Assembly (NCBI RefSeq): GCF_040549485.1
Contig: NZ_JBEPTK010000001.1
Coordinates: 766,253-830,252, forward strand
DNA: 64,000 nucleotides
From: Constrictibacter sp. MBR-5
GTDB taxonomy: Bacteria > Pseudomonadota > Alphaproteobacteria > JAJUGE01
Reading direction: 5' to 3'
The position numbers were made by a program, and so were the translations under genes. Below the pieces are notes generated by a model. It made no database searches. It was not told the origin of the DNA and was given only the letters and a program-made list of their open reading frames with translations. Of the stretch, positions 26,125 to 33,742 are shown one piece after another. Positions within the stretch are counted from its first letter, which is position 1, and each line of letters opens with the position of its first letter.

Positions 26125-26985
26125 GTGACCGACCGACCGCAGAGCGTTCCGCCACAGGAACAACCCCGTCAACCCGGCCGCGAGGCACCGATGACGCCGC
26201 GGCCGCAGGACGAGATGCGCGCGTACAAGTCCGGCGGCAGGCTCGCCCGCAGGCGCGCCCTCGTCACCGGCGGCGACAGCGGGATCGGCCGGGCCGTCGC
26301 CATCGGCTTCGCGAAGGAGGGCGCCGACGTCGCCGTGGCCTATCTGGACGAGCACGACGATGCCGCCCGCACCAAGCGGCTGGTCGAGGCGGAGGGCCAG
26401 CGCTGCATCCTGCTGCCCGGCGACCTCTCGGACGAAGCGTTCTGCTCCTCCATGGTCGCCGAGGCGGCACGCGACCTCGGCGGACTGGACATCCTCGTCA
26501 ACAACATCGCGGTCCAGTATCCGCAGGACGACCTGTCGGCAATCTCCGGCGAACAGCTGCGCCGCACCTTCGCCGTGAACGTCTTCTCGATGTTCTACGT
26601 CACGCGCGCGGCACTGCTGCATCTCGACCGCGGCGACGCCATCGTGAACACCACCTCCGTCACCGCCTATCGCGGCAGCGGCCACCTGATCGACTATGCG
26701 TCGACCAAGGCCGCCATCGTCGGCTTCACCCGTTCCATGGCGGCGAACCTCGCCGACAAGGGCATCCGCGTGAATGCCGTGGCACCGGGGCCCGTCTGGA
26801 CGCCGCTGATCCCGAGTTCCTTCGATGCCGGCCACGTCGGCGAATTCGGGCAGAGCGCCCCCCTCGGCCGCCCGGGGCAGCCGGACGAGATCGCGCCCAG
26901 CTACGTCTTCCTCGCAAGCGAGGACGCCGCCTACATGACCGGGCAGGTGCTCCACCCGAACGGCGGTACCATCATCGGCGGCTGA
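26125..26985 (+). CDS. SDR family oxidoreductase (YghA/general stress type)
   Basis: A 286-residue short-chain dehydrogenase of the extended N-terminal type. The tail PPQEQPRQPGREAPMTPRP is typical of the YghA/GspC-like subgroup. The cofactor motif is TGGDSGIGRA, NN-x-A is NNIAVQ, and the catalytic residues are Ser in NTTSVTAY, then Y-x3-K in YASTKAA. It should reduce a carbonyl or oxidise an alcohol with NAD(P). GTG at 26125 has a GAGG site and keeps the conserved tail; ATG at 26092 or 26098 are alternatives. It lies just upstream of ku on the same strand. Confidence 0.87.
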   Translation: MTDRPQSVPPQEQPRQPGREAPMTPRPQDEMRAYKSGGRLARRRALVTGGDSGIGRAVAIGFAKEGADVAVAYLDEHDDAARTKRLVEAEGQRCILLPGDLSDEAFCSSMVAEAARDLGGLDILVNNIAVQYPQDDLSAISGEQLRRTFAVNVFSMFYVTRAALLHLDRGDAIVNTTSVTAYRGSGHLIDYASTKAAIVGFTRSMAANLADKGIRVNAVAPGPVWTPLIPSSFDAGHVGEFGQSAPLGRPGQPDEIAPSYVFLASEDAAYMTGQVLHPNGGTIIGG

Positions 26986-27053
26986 ATGGCGACTGAATCG
27001 GGTGCCGTCGCCGTGCCGAAGGAACGCGAATCCGGATCGGACGTTAGAGGCGC

Positions 27054-28004
27054 ATGGCTCCGCGCGCATATTGGACCGGGCATCTCCGGCTCTCCCTGGT
27101 GTCTCTGCCGGTCCGCCTCTATACGGCGACCAGCGGCGCCCATCGCATCGCCCTGCACCAGATTCACCGGGAGACCGGCGAGCGGGTGCGCCAGCAGCTG
27201 ATCGTGCCGGATCACGGCCCGGTCGAGCGCAGCGACATCGCGAAGGGCTACGAGTACGAGCGCGGCCGCTACGTCATGCTCGAGCCGGAGGAAATCGAGG
27301 ACCTGAAGGTCGAGTCGAAGAAGACGATCGAGGTCGTCCAGTTCGTCGACACCGACGAGATCGACCCGATCTACTACGAGAAGCCCTATTTCGTGACACC
27401 CGACGGCGACCTCGCCAACGAGGCTTTCGTCGTGGTGCGCGATGCGCTGCGCGCCGCCAGGAAGGTGGGTCTCGGTCAGATCGTCATCGCCGGCCGCGAG
27501 AACATTGCCGCCATCCGCCCCTGCGGGCGGGGACTGCTGATGGAGACGCTGCGCTACGCCGACGAGGTGCGCGATTCCGACCTGTACTTCCAGGACATCA
27601 AGGACCTGAAAGCCGACGAGGAACAGCTCGACCTCGCCAAGGAACTGATCCGTCGCAAGTCCTCGCCTTTCGACCCGGATCGTTTCGAAGACCATTACCA
27701 GGCGGCCTTGAAGGAACTGGTGAAGGCCAAGATCGAGAAGCGCCCGGCCGACGAACCGGAGGATGCCCCGCGCCGCACCGGCAATGTCGTCAACCTGATG
27801 GACGCCCTGAAGCGCAGCCTGAAGACCGACGACAAGGAGCCGGCGGAGAAACCGAAAGCGGCGGCCGGCGCGAAGAAGAAGGGCGAGGACGAGCCGACCA
27901 AGGCAAAGGCGACCGCGAAAAAGCCGGCGAAGACCGCGTCGTCGAAATCGGCGCCGAAGAAGACCGAGGCGAAACCCGCGCCGCGCAAGCGCAAGACCGC
28001 CTGA
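27054..28004 (+). CDS. ku: Non-homologous end joining protein Ku
   Basis: A 316-residue bacterial Ku homolog. The N-terminal region has the conserved RAYWTGHLRLSLVSLPVRLYTA start, and the KGYEYERGRYVMLEPEEIE segment follows. The core beta-barrel extends to about residue 250, and the C-terminal tail is long and Lys/Ala/Pro-rich, as in Ku proteins that bind DNA through a basic extension. Ku binds broken DNA ends as a dimer and recruits LigD. The ligD start is 13 bases after its stop, which marks a two-gene repair operon. Confidence 0.95.
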   Translation: MAPRAYWTGHLRLSLVSLPVRLYTATSGAHRIALHQIHRETGERVRQQLIVPDHGPVERSDIAKGYEYERGRYVMLEPEEIEDLKVESKKTIEVVQFVDTDEIDPIYYEKPYFVTPDGDLANEAFVVVRDALRAARKVGLGQIVIAGRENIAAIRPCGRGLLMETLRYADEVRDSDLYFQDIKDLKADEEQLDLAKELIRRKSSPFDPDRFEDHYQAALKELVKAKIEKRPADEPEDAPRRTGNVVNLMDALKRSLKTDDKEPAEKPKAAAGAKKKGEDEPTKAKATAKKPAKTASSKSAPKKTEAKPAPRKRKTA

Positions 28005-28017
28005 GGCGAGTCCGGCG

Positions 28018-30636
28018 ATGGCACGCAAGCCGGCGGAATCGTCCGACCTCGCGGAATATCGCCGCAAGCGCGACTTCGAGAAGACCCGCGAACCGTCAGG
28101 CGCGAAGGCCGCGGCCGCCGCGGGAAACAGTTTCGTCGTCCAGAAGCACGCCGCCCGCCGCCTGCACTACGATTTCCGCCTCGAGCTGGACGGCGTGCTG
28201 AAGAGCTGGGCGGTGACCAAGGGACCCAGCCTCGATCCTGCCGACCGGCGCCTCGCGGTCCATACGGAGGACCATCCCCTCGACTACGGCACGTTCGAGG
28301 GCGTCATCCCGCAGGGCCAGTATGGCGGCGGCACGGTGATGCTCTGGGACCGCGGCACCTGGAAGCCCCTCGGCGATCCGCACAAGGACTATCAGGCGGG
28401 CAAGCTGAAGTTCGAGCTCCACGGGACGCGCATGAAGGGCGCCTGGATGCTGGTCCGGATGGGCGGCAAGGCGGGCCGGGAGAAGCGCGACAACTGGCTG
28501 CTGATCAAGGAGCGCGACGACGAGGCGAGACCCGGTGCGGGGGCGTCGCTGATCGACGAGGCCATGACCAGCGTCGCATCCGACCGGACAATGGAGGCGA
28601 TCGCCGCCGACGTCGACCGCGTCTGGCATTCCGACCGCGCAGCCGACGACCAGCCGGACGCGGCGCCCCGCAAGGCGGCCGCCGAGATCGAGGGCGCCCG
28701 GCCGGCGAAGCTGCCGAAGGCGCCGAAGCCGCAGCTCGCCACCCTGGTCGACCGCGCGCCCGGCGGTGCCGGCTGGATCCACGAGATCAAGTTCGACGGC
28801 TACCGGGCGCTGGCGATCGTCCATGACGGCAAGGCCAAGATGCTCACCCGCTCCGGCCTCGACTGGACGCAAAAGTTCAAGCCGCTCGCCGCGGCGCTGG
28901 CTGCCCTCCCCGCAAAGGATGCCGTGATCGACGGCGAGGTGGTCGTCCTGGACGATCAGGGGGTCTCCAGCTTCCGCCTGCTCCAGGAGGCGCTGAGCGA
29001 GGGTGCCGCCGACCGCATGGGCTTCCAGGCCTTCGACCTGCTGCACCTCGACGGCCGCGACCTGACCCCGGTGCCCCTGGTCGAGCGGAAGGCCGCGCTT
29101 CGCAGCCTGTTCGCCGCCCTGCCCGAGGGCTCTCCCCTCGCCTACAGCGACCATTGGGACGGCAGCGGCGACCGCTTCTTCCAGCAGGCCTGCAGCATGG
29201 AACTGGAGGGCATCGTCTCGAAGCGCGCCGACGCGCCCTACCGGCCCGGCCGCGGCCGCGACTGGGTGAAGAGCAAATGCTCGTCCCGCCAGGAGATGGT
29301 GATCGGCGGCTTCACCCCCTCCGAGGCGCGTCCCGGCGCCGTGGCAAGCCTGCTCGTCGGCTATTGGGAGGGCGACCGGCTGGTCTATGCCGGGAAGGTC
29401 GGGACCGGGATGACCGACGCCCTCGCCACCGACCTGCGCAAGCGGCTGGAGAATCTCACCCGCAAGACGATGCCGTTCGCCGACGTGCCGAAGGTGGCGG
29501 CGAAGGGCGCGCGCTGGGCGGAGCCCAAGCTGGTCTGCGAGGTCGAGTTCCGCACCTGGACCGGCAGCGGCGTCATGCGCCACGCCTCGTTCCAGGGGCT
29601 GCGCGAGGACAAGGAGGCCAGGACCGTGGTGCGCGAACAGGCAGCTCCGACGCCTTCGTCGAGACCGGCGAAAGCGTCGACGAAGGCCCCTTCCAAGGCG
29701 AAAGCCGCCGACGGCCCGAAATCGGCCGGGGACGACGGGCCCGATCTGGAGCATCTCGGCGTGCGACTCACCAGTCCCGACAAGGTGCTCTACAAGGACA
29801 CGGGCCTGACCAAGCGCGACCTCGCCGAATATTATCTCGCGGTCGCGGACTACATGCTGCCGCACGTCGCGGGCCGGCCGCTCAGCCTCGTGCGCTGCCC
29901 CGAGGGCAGCGACAGCGAATGCTTCTACCAGCGCCACCCCACCCGCGGACTTTCCGAGCACATCCATGCCGTGGAGGTGCGGGAGAAGGGCAAGACCGTG
30001 GAAAGCCTGGCGATCGAGGACGTGAAGGGTCTGGTCGCCCTGGTGCAGATGGGTGCGCTGGAGATCCACCCCTGGGGCTCGCGCATCGACGACCCCGAGA
30101 AGCCCGACCGGCTGATCCTCGACCTCGACCCCGATACCGAGATCCCGTTCAGCCGCGTGGTCGAGGCGGCGCACGCTATGCGCGGCTTCCTTCGGGACCT
30201 CGGCCTAGAGAGCTTCGTGAAGACGACGGGCGGCAAGGGCCTGCATCTCTACGTGCCGATCCAGCGCCGGCACGACTGGGCCGAGGCCAAGGCCTTCACC
30301 AAGGCGATCGCATCGGCCGTCAGCCGCGCCGCTCCCGACGAATACACCGACAACATGGCCAAGACGCGCCGCACCGGGCGCATCTACGTCGACTATCTGC
30401 GCAACGACCGGGGCGCCACCGCCGTCGCCGCCTGGTCCACCCGCTCCCGTCCCGGCGCCACCGTCTCGATGCCGCTCGACTGGTCCGAACTGACCGCCGA
30501 CCTGGACCCGAAGCGGTTCGCCGTGGCGACGATCGGGGAGCGCCTAAAGGTCCTGAAGGCGGACCCCTGGCAGGAGATGGCGAACATCCGGCAATCCATC
30601 ACCGCCAAGGCGAAGCGGGACATCGGCATGAAGTGA
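28018..30636 (+). CDS. ligD: Multifunctional DNA ligase D
   Basis: An 872-residue NHEJ enzyme with domains in the order phosphoesterase, ligase, polymerase. The 3'-phosphoesterase is at about residues 35-190 (RRLHYDFRLE, TEDHPLDYGTFEG). The ATP-dependent ligase is at about 235-540, with adenylated lysine K258 in EIKFDGYRA. A linker rich in Ala, Lys and Pro precedes the primase-polymerase domain (about 575-860), with HPWGSRID and the catalytic LDLDPD motif. Together with Ku it repairs double-strand breaks outside replication, for example in stationary phase. Confidence 0.95.
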   Translation: MARKPAESSDLAEYRRKRDFEKTREPSGAKAAAAAGNSFVVQKHAARRLHYDFRLELDGVLKSWAVTKGPSLDPADRRLAVHTEDHPLDYGTFEGVIPQGQYGGGTVMLWDRGTWKPLGDPHKDYQAGKLKFELHGTRMKGAWMLVRMGGKAGREKRDNWLLIKERDDEARPGAGASLIDEAMTSVASDRTMEAIAADVDRVWHSDRAADDQPDAAPRKAAAEIEGARPAKLPKAPKPQLATLVDRAPGGAGWIHEIKFDGYRALAIVHDGKAKMLTRSGLDWTQKFKPLAAALAALPAKDAVIDGEVVVLDDQGVSSFRLLQEALSEGAADRMGFQAFDLLHLDGRDLTPVPLVERKAALRSLFAALPEGSPLAYSDHWDGSGDRFFQQACSMELEGIVSKRADAPYRPGRGRDWVKSKCSSRQEMVIGGFTPSEARPGAVASLLVGYWEGDRLVYAGKVGTGMTDALATDLRKRLENLTRKTMPFADVPKVAAKGARWAEPKLVCEVEFRTWTGSGVMRHASFQGLREDKEARTVVREQAAPTPSSRPAKASTKAPSKAKAADGPKSAGDDGPDLEHLGVRLTSPDKVLYKDTGLTKRDLAEYYLAVADYMLPHVAGRPLSLVRCPEGSDSECFYQRHPTRGLSEHIHAVEVREKGKTVESLAIEDVKGLVALVQMGALEIHPWGSRIDDPEKPDRLILDLDPDTEIPFSRVVEAAHAMRGFLRDLGLESFVKTTGGKGLHLYVPIQRRHDWAEAKAFTKAIASAVSRAAPDEYTDNMAKTRRTGRIYVDYLRNDRGATAVAAWSTRSRPGATVSMPLDWSELTADLDPKRFAVATIGERLKVLKADPWQEMANIRQSITAKAKRDIGMK

Positions 30637-30644
30637 TCCGGACG

Positions 30645-30677
30645 AAGAAAAGGCCCGCCGCCTTTCGGCGACGGGCC
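30645..30677 (-). terminator. Intrinsic terminator of the small lipoprotein gene
   Basis: Read on the reverse strand, GGCCCG pairs with CGGGCC and the stem continues with CGCC/GGCG past one mismatch, closed by GAAA. The next bases are TTTTCTTC. It sits between the convergent ligD and lipoprotein stops and best fits the reverse-strand gene. Confidence 0.8.
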
Positions 30678-30694
30678 CGCTGTGCGCGCTTCGA

Positions 30695-30952
30695 TCAATC
30701 CCAGACCGGCTTGCCCAGATCGACGTCGTCCTCGTCCGTCAGTGCGCCGGTTGCCGCGCCGGCGGCGCCGCCCAGCGCGGCGCCGGTCCCGACGCCCATG
30801 CCCGTCACGGCTCCGGTCGCCGCGCCGACACCCGCGCCGATACCGCCGCCGGAGAGGGCGCGATCGCCGGTCGAAGAACCGCAGGCAGCCAATCCGACGC
30901 CGAGTGCAGCCATAATAGCGATAGTACTGATCTTGTTCATCACGAAGTTCAT
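30695..30952 (-). CDS. Small glycine-zipper lipoprotein
   Basis: An 85-residue envelope protein. The hydrophobic signal segment ends in a lipobox (GLAAC). It is followed by a Gly/Ala-rich region with repeated GxxxG spacing (GIGAGVGAATGAVTGMGVGTGAALGGAAGAATG) typical of glycine-zipper outer-membrane lipoproteins, and a short acidic C-terminus. The ATG at 30952 has TAAGGAG 7 bases upstream; another ATG lies four codons later. It probably forms a lipid-anchored helical hairpin; the cellular role is unknown. Confidence 0.8.
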   Translation of the reverse strand: MNFVMNKISTIAIMAALGVGLAACGSSTGDRALSGGGIGAGVGAATGAVTGMGVGTGAALGGAAGAATGALTDEDDVDLGKPVWD

Positions 30953-31146
30953 GACGACGCTCCTTAAGTCGTTGGTACGCTGGCGGCGAACATGTATTCG
31001 GCGCGGTCCGCCATCCGGCGCGTCATGTGTTGGGTTTTCCAACAGTTGGTCCCAACGATGGTTCCCCGGCGCCGCCCGATAAAAATGCTGGCGCCGAAAC
31101 CTTCGGGTTCCGAAATCTGTATCTTCAATCAGATCAGGCGCGTGCG

Positions 31147-31464
31147 ATGCAGCAGCCGGAAAACGGCCGTTCCGACATTCAGAAGATCGAAGCGAAACTG
31201 CCGCAGCCGCTGGCCCGCTTCATGCGCAGGATGCGCCAGCCCGGGGCGCGCTGGATCCGCCTTCCGGTGGCGGTCCTCCTCATCGTCGGCGGCGTGCTCG
31301 GCTTCCTGCCGATCCTCGGCTTCTGGATGCTGCCGCTCGGCCTGCTCCTGCTGGCCGAGGACTATCCGCCGGCACAGCGGTGGATACGGTCGATGATGGT
31401 CGGCACGCGCCGGCTGTGGCTCCGCCAGAAACGGCGCTTCACCGGTGCGCGCGACTCGTCATAG
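31147..31464 (+). CDS. Small membrane protein with PGPGW-like helical hairpin
   Basis: A protein of about 105 residues. After a charged N-terminus, two hydrophobic stretches (LPVAVLLIVGGVLGFLPILG and WMLPLGLLLLAEDYP) form a helical hairpin, followed by a strongly basic tail (TRRLWLRQKRRF). The layout resembles the PGPGW family of putative membrane proteins, but this is a resemblance only. I chose the ATG at 31147; the open frame goes back to a GTG at 31027, but that part shows no conserved features. It is convergent with the hydrolase gene, whose stop lies 3 bases beyond. Confidence 0.6.
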   Translation: MQQPENGRSDIQKIEAKLPQPLARFMRRMRQPGARWIRLPVAVLLIVGGVLGFLPILGFWMLPLGLLLLAEDYPPAQRWIRSMMVGTRRLWLRQKRRFTGARDSS

Positions 31465-31467
31465 GCG

Positions 31468-32289
31468 CTACGGCTCCAGCAGCAGGCGGCCGGCGTGCGG
31501 CGCCAGGCGCGCGTTCGAGTGGCCGATGTCCGGCACCGTCGCCAGCCGCCAGTCGAACGGCGCCCCCAGTGCCGCGGCCGTCTCGCGCGCATGGCGGAAA
31601 TAGTAGCGTCCGCGCGCCAGCCGGTGCGGCCCCTGGCGCATCGCTTCGGGCGACTTCAGCAGCTGGCCGTGGTCTGGATCGTCGTCCCGCTCGCCGAGCA
31701 GGATGGTAAGCCGCCGCGCGAAGGCGGATCGCAGATCGGCCTCCACCGCCATGTCGCCCAGCCCGTAGGGAAACCGCTCGTCCGGCCACGGCATCGTGTA
31801 GCAGCCGGCATTGGCGGCGACGGCCGCGCCGATGCGCGCCTCAGGCATGAACGTGACCATCCGGTGCACGAACTGTCCCCCGGCCGAGTGGCCGTAGAGC
31901 AGGTAGGCGTCGGTTGCGAGGCCGAGGGAAGCCCGCGCTTCGTCGAACAGTCTCTCGATCGCATGATACGTCCAGACCGGCCGCGGCAGCGCGCGCCGCT
32001 CGGCGTCGCGCATGCCGCCCACCTCGAACTCCCGCGGCGTCGGATAGGACTCCCGCGAGAAGTGCGGCGCCAGCAGCAGGGCGCCCAGGGCGCGGGCGGT
32101 CTCGATCCACGCGTCGCGGTAGGTGCGGGCATTGCGCGCCACGCCGTGAACCACCACGAAGACCGGCGCATCCACCGAGAGGCCGGGCGGTCGATAGCTG
32201 AAAACGTCCAGCGGGATCGGCCCGCCACTGCGCTCGACGGCGATCGTGAAACGTCCGCTACCCTCCGGAATCAAAAACTGCTCTCCCAC
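31468..32289 (-). CDS. Alpha/beta hydrolase, esterase-like
   Basis: A 273-residue alpha/beta-fold hydrolase. The nucleophile elbow is GHSAGG (YLLYGHSAGGQ), the oxyanion region is VVVHGVARNA, and the C-terminal IGHSNAR could supply the catalytic His. There is no signal peptide. It resembles PHB depolymerase/feruloyl esterase-like proteins in the PVFVVVHGxxRNAxxYRDAW segment, but the substrate is unknown. No strong ribosome site precedes the ATG at 32289. Confidence 0.8.
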   Translation of the reverse strand: MGEQFLIPEGSGRFTIAVERSGGPIPLDVFSYRPPGLSVDAPVFVVVHGVARNARTYRDAWIETARALGALLLAPHFSRESYPTPREFEVGGMRDAERRALPRPVWTYHAIERLFDEARASLGLATDAYLLYGHSAGGQFVHRMVTFMPEARIGAAVAANAGCYTMPWPDERFPYGLGDMAVEADLRSAFARRLTILLGERDDDPDHGQLLKSPEAMRQGPHRLARGRYYFRHARETAAALGAPFDWRLATVPDIGHSNARLAPHAGRLLLEP

Positions 32290-32363
32290 ATCGCGGAAGA
32301 GCAGTCTAGGCGACGAGTGTACGGTCGGCTATCGCCGCCGCATCACGCGTGCGTGCGGTGCCG

Positions 32364-32549
32364 TCAGCGCTTCTCGTCGTCATCCTGCGGCGCCGCCGTG
32401 CCCGGCGACCAGGACGGGGGGTCACTGGCCGGAAACGACTCGTCGATCGTCTCGTCGATCTCGCTTTGCCGTTTCTTATCCTGCGACGCCCTATCCTGCG
32501 ACGCCTTGTCCTGCGGCTTCGTCTTGTCGGCTGTACCCTGTCGAGCCAT
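32364..32549 (-). CDS. Small hydrophilic protein of unknown function
   Basis: A 61-residue, highly charged protein beginning MARQGTADKTK. It contains a repeated QDKASQDRASQDKK stretch and ends with a conserved-looking IDETIDESFPASDPPSWSPG segment. The last motif recurs, as I recall, in small proteins of many alphaproteobacteria. It is probably disordered. The start is supported by AAGGAG upstream of the ATG. I cannot assign a function. Confidence 0.7.
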   Translation of the reverse strand: MARQGTADKTKPQDKASQDRASQDKKRQSEIDETIDESFPASDPPSWSPGTAAPQDDDEKR

Positions 32550-32624
32550 CGTGCTCTCCTTTCGAAGGCCTCGACAGATCAACGCGCGACGCGCTCGGTG
32601 CGTTCCAGAGCCGTCTGCCGCGGT

Positions 32625-33092
32625 TCAGCTGTCGTGCCGCGGCAGCCAGGGGATGCCGAACACCTCGACGCCTTCCTCGCGCAGGGTCTTGGCCTCCTCG
32701 CTCGAGGCCTCGCCGTAGATGTCGCGGCGCTCGACCTCGCCATAATGCATCTTCCGCGCCTCCTCGGCGAACCTGTCGCCGACATAGTCGCAGTTCGACT
32801 CCACATGGCGCCGCAGTTCCCGCAACGCCTCGACCAGTTCGCGCCGTTCGGCGATCTGCGGGTCGTTGGTGAGCTGCCCGCCGGCGGGCTTTCCCCCCCC
32901 GGGCGGCATTACCGCCGGTGCCGCAGGGGACTTGTTCAGCCGCGGCGCCATCAGCGCCTTCGCGACCGACGTCGTGCCGCAGTGGGGGCAGACCACGCGT
33001 TTCGCCTCGATCTGCTCGTCGGCGGCCCCGCTGTCGCGGAACCAGGCTTCGAACTCGTGGTCCTTCTTGCAGCAGAGCTTGTAAACGATCAT
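32625..33092 (-). CDS. DUF1178 family protein
   Basis: A 155-residue conserved protein of unknown function. It begins MIVYKLCCKKDHEFEAWF with two adjacent cysteines and carries a CPHC knuckle (VVCPHCGTT), which together suggest a zinc-ribbon-like fold. The rest has the family features DYVGDRFAEEARKMHYGE and ends FGIPWLP. It is divergent from the methyltransferase gene, with 56 bases between starts. The Gly/Pro linker is encoded by a run of eight C on the plus strand (32893-32900). Confidence 0.88.
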   Translation of the reverse strand: MIVYKLCCKKDHEFEAWFRDSGAADEQIEAKRVVCPHCGTTSVAKALMAPRLNKSPAAPAVMPPGGGKPAGGQLTNDPQIAERRELVEALRELRRHVESNCDYVGDRFAEEARKMHYGEVERRDIYGEASSEEAKTLREEGVEVFGIPWLPRHDS

Positions 33093-33148
33093 TGCGCGCC
33101 GGGTGCCGGTAGTCGGAATGTCGATGTTACAGTGTTCCTACAGCGGCG

Positions 33149-33742
33149 GTGCACAAAGTGCCAGAGATCACGCAGCCTAAGCCGCACGCGGGCGCCGAAT
33201 CGGGCTGGGTGCTGCGCTTCGCCGGCCTGGTTTCGCCCGGCGGGCCGGTGCTCGACCTCGCCTGCGGCGGCGGCCGACATACGCGTCTGTTCCTCGGCCT
33301 CGGCCATCCCGTCACGGCCGTCGACCGCGACCTCGCCGGCGTGGCGGACCTGACGGGCACGGGCGGGCTCGAGCCGGTGCGCGCCGACCTGGAGGACGGG
33401 AGTCCCTGGCCCCTTCCCGGGCGCCGTTTCGCCGCCGTCGTCGTGACCAACTATCTCCATCGCCCGCTGCTGCCGCAGCTGCCCGGCCTGCTGCAGCCCG
33501 GCGGCCTGCTGCTCTACGAGACGTTCGCGGTGGGCAACGCGGCCTACGGCCGGCCCGCCAACCCGGACTATCTCCTGCGCCCCGGCGAACTGCTCGACGT
33601 GCTGCGCCCGGCGCTCGACATCGTCGCCTACGAACACGGCCTCATCCGGCGCGCCACGCCCGCGGTCGTCCAGCGGATCTGCGCGGTGCGGCCACACCCG
33701 ACCGATACGGAGATGCGGCCCCTGCCGCTCGCCGAAGCCTAG
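33149..33742 (+). CDS. SAM-dependent methyltransferase
   Basis: A 197-residue class I methyltransferase. Motif I is VLDLACGGGRHTRLF, the acidic end of strand 2 is VDRD, and motif II lies around VVVTNYLHRPLL. In homologs this small type is often annotated as a tellurite-resistance (TehB-like) or generic methyltransferase. The start is GTG at 33149; another GTG lies three codons later. Its end overlaps the stop of the FAD/GcvT gene on the other strand by 4 bases. The substrate is unknown. Confidence 0.83.
   Translation: MHKVPEITQPKPHAGAESGWVLRFAGLVSPGGPVLDLACGGGRHTRLFLGLGHPVTAVDRDLAGVADLTGTGGLEPVRADLEDGSPWPLPGRRFAAVVVTNYLHRPLLPQLPGLLQPGGLLLYETFAVGNAAYGRPANPDYLLRPGELLDVLRPALDIVAYEHGLIRRATPAVVQRICAVRPHPTDTEMRPLPLAEA

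Noticed and set aside
32893..32900. A run of eight C inside the DUF1178 gene as a phase-variable tract
   Set aside because: It encodes part of a Pro/Gly linker in a conserved cytoplasmic protein, and nothing suggests a contingency gene.
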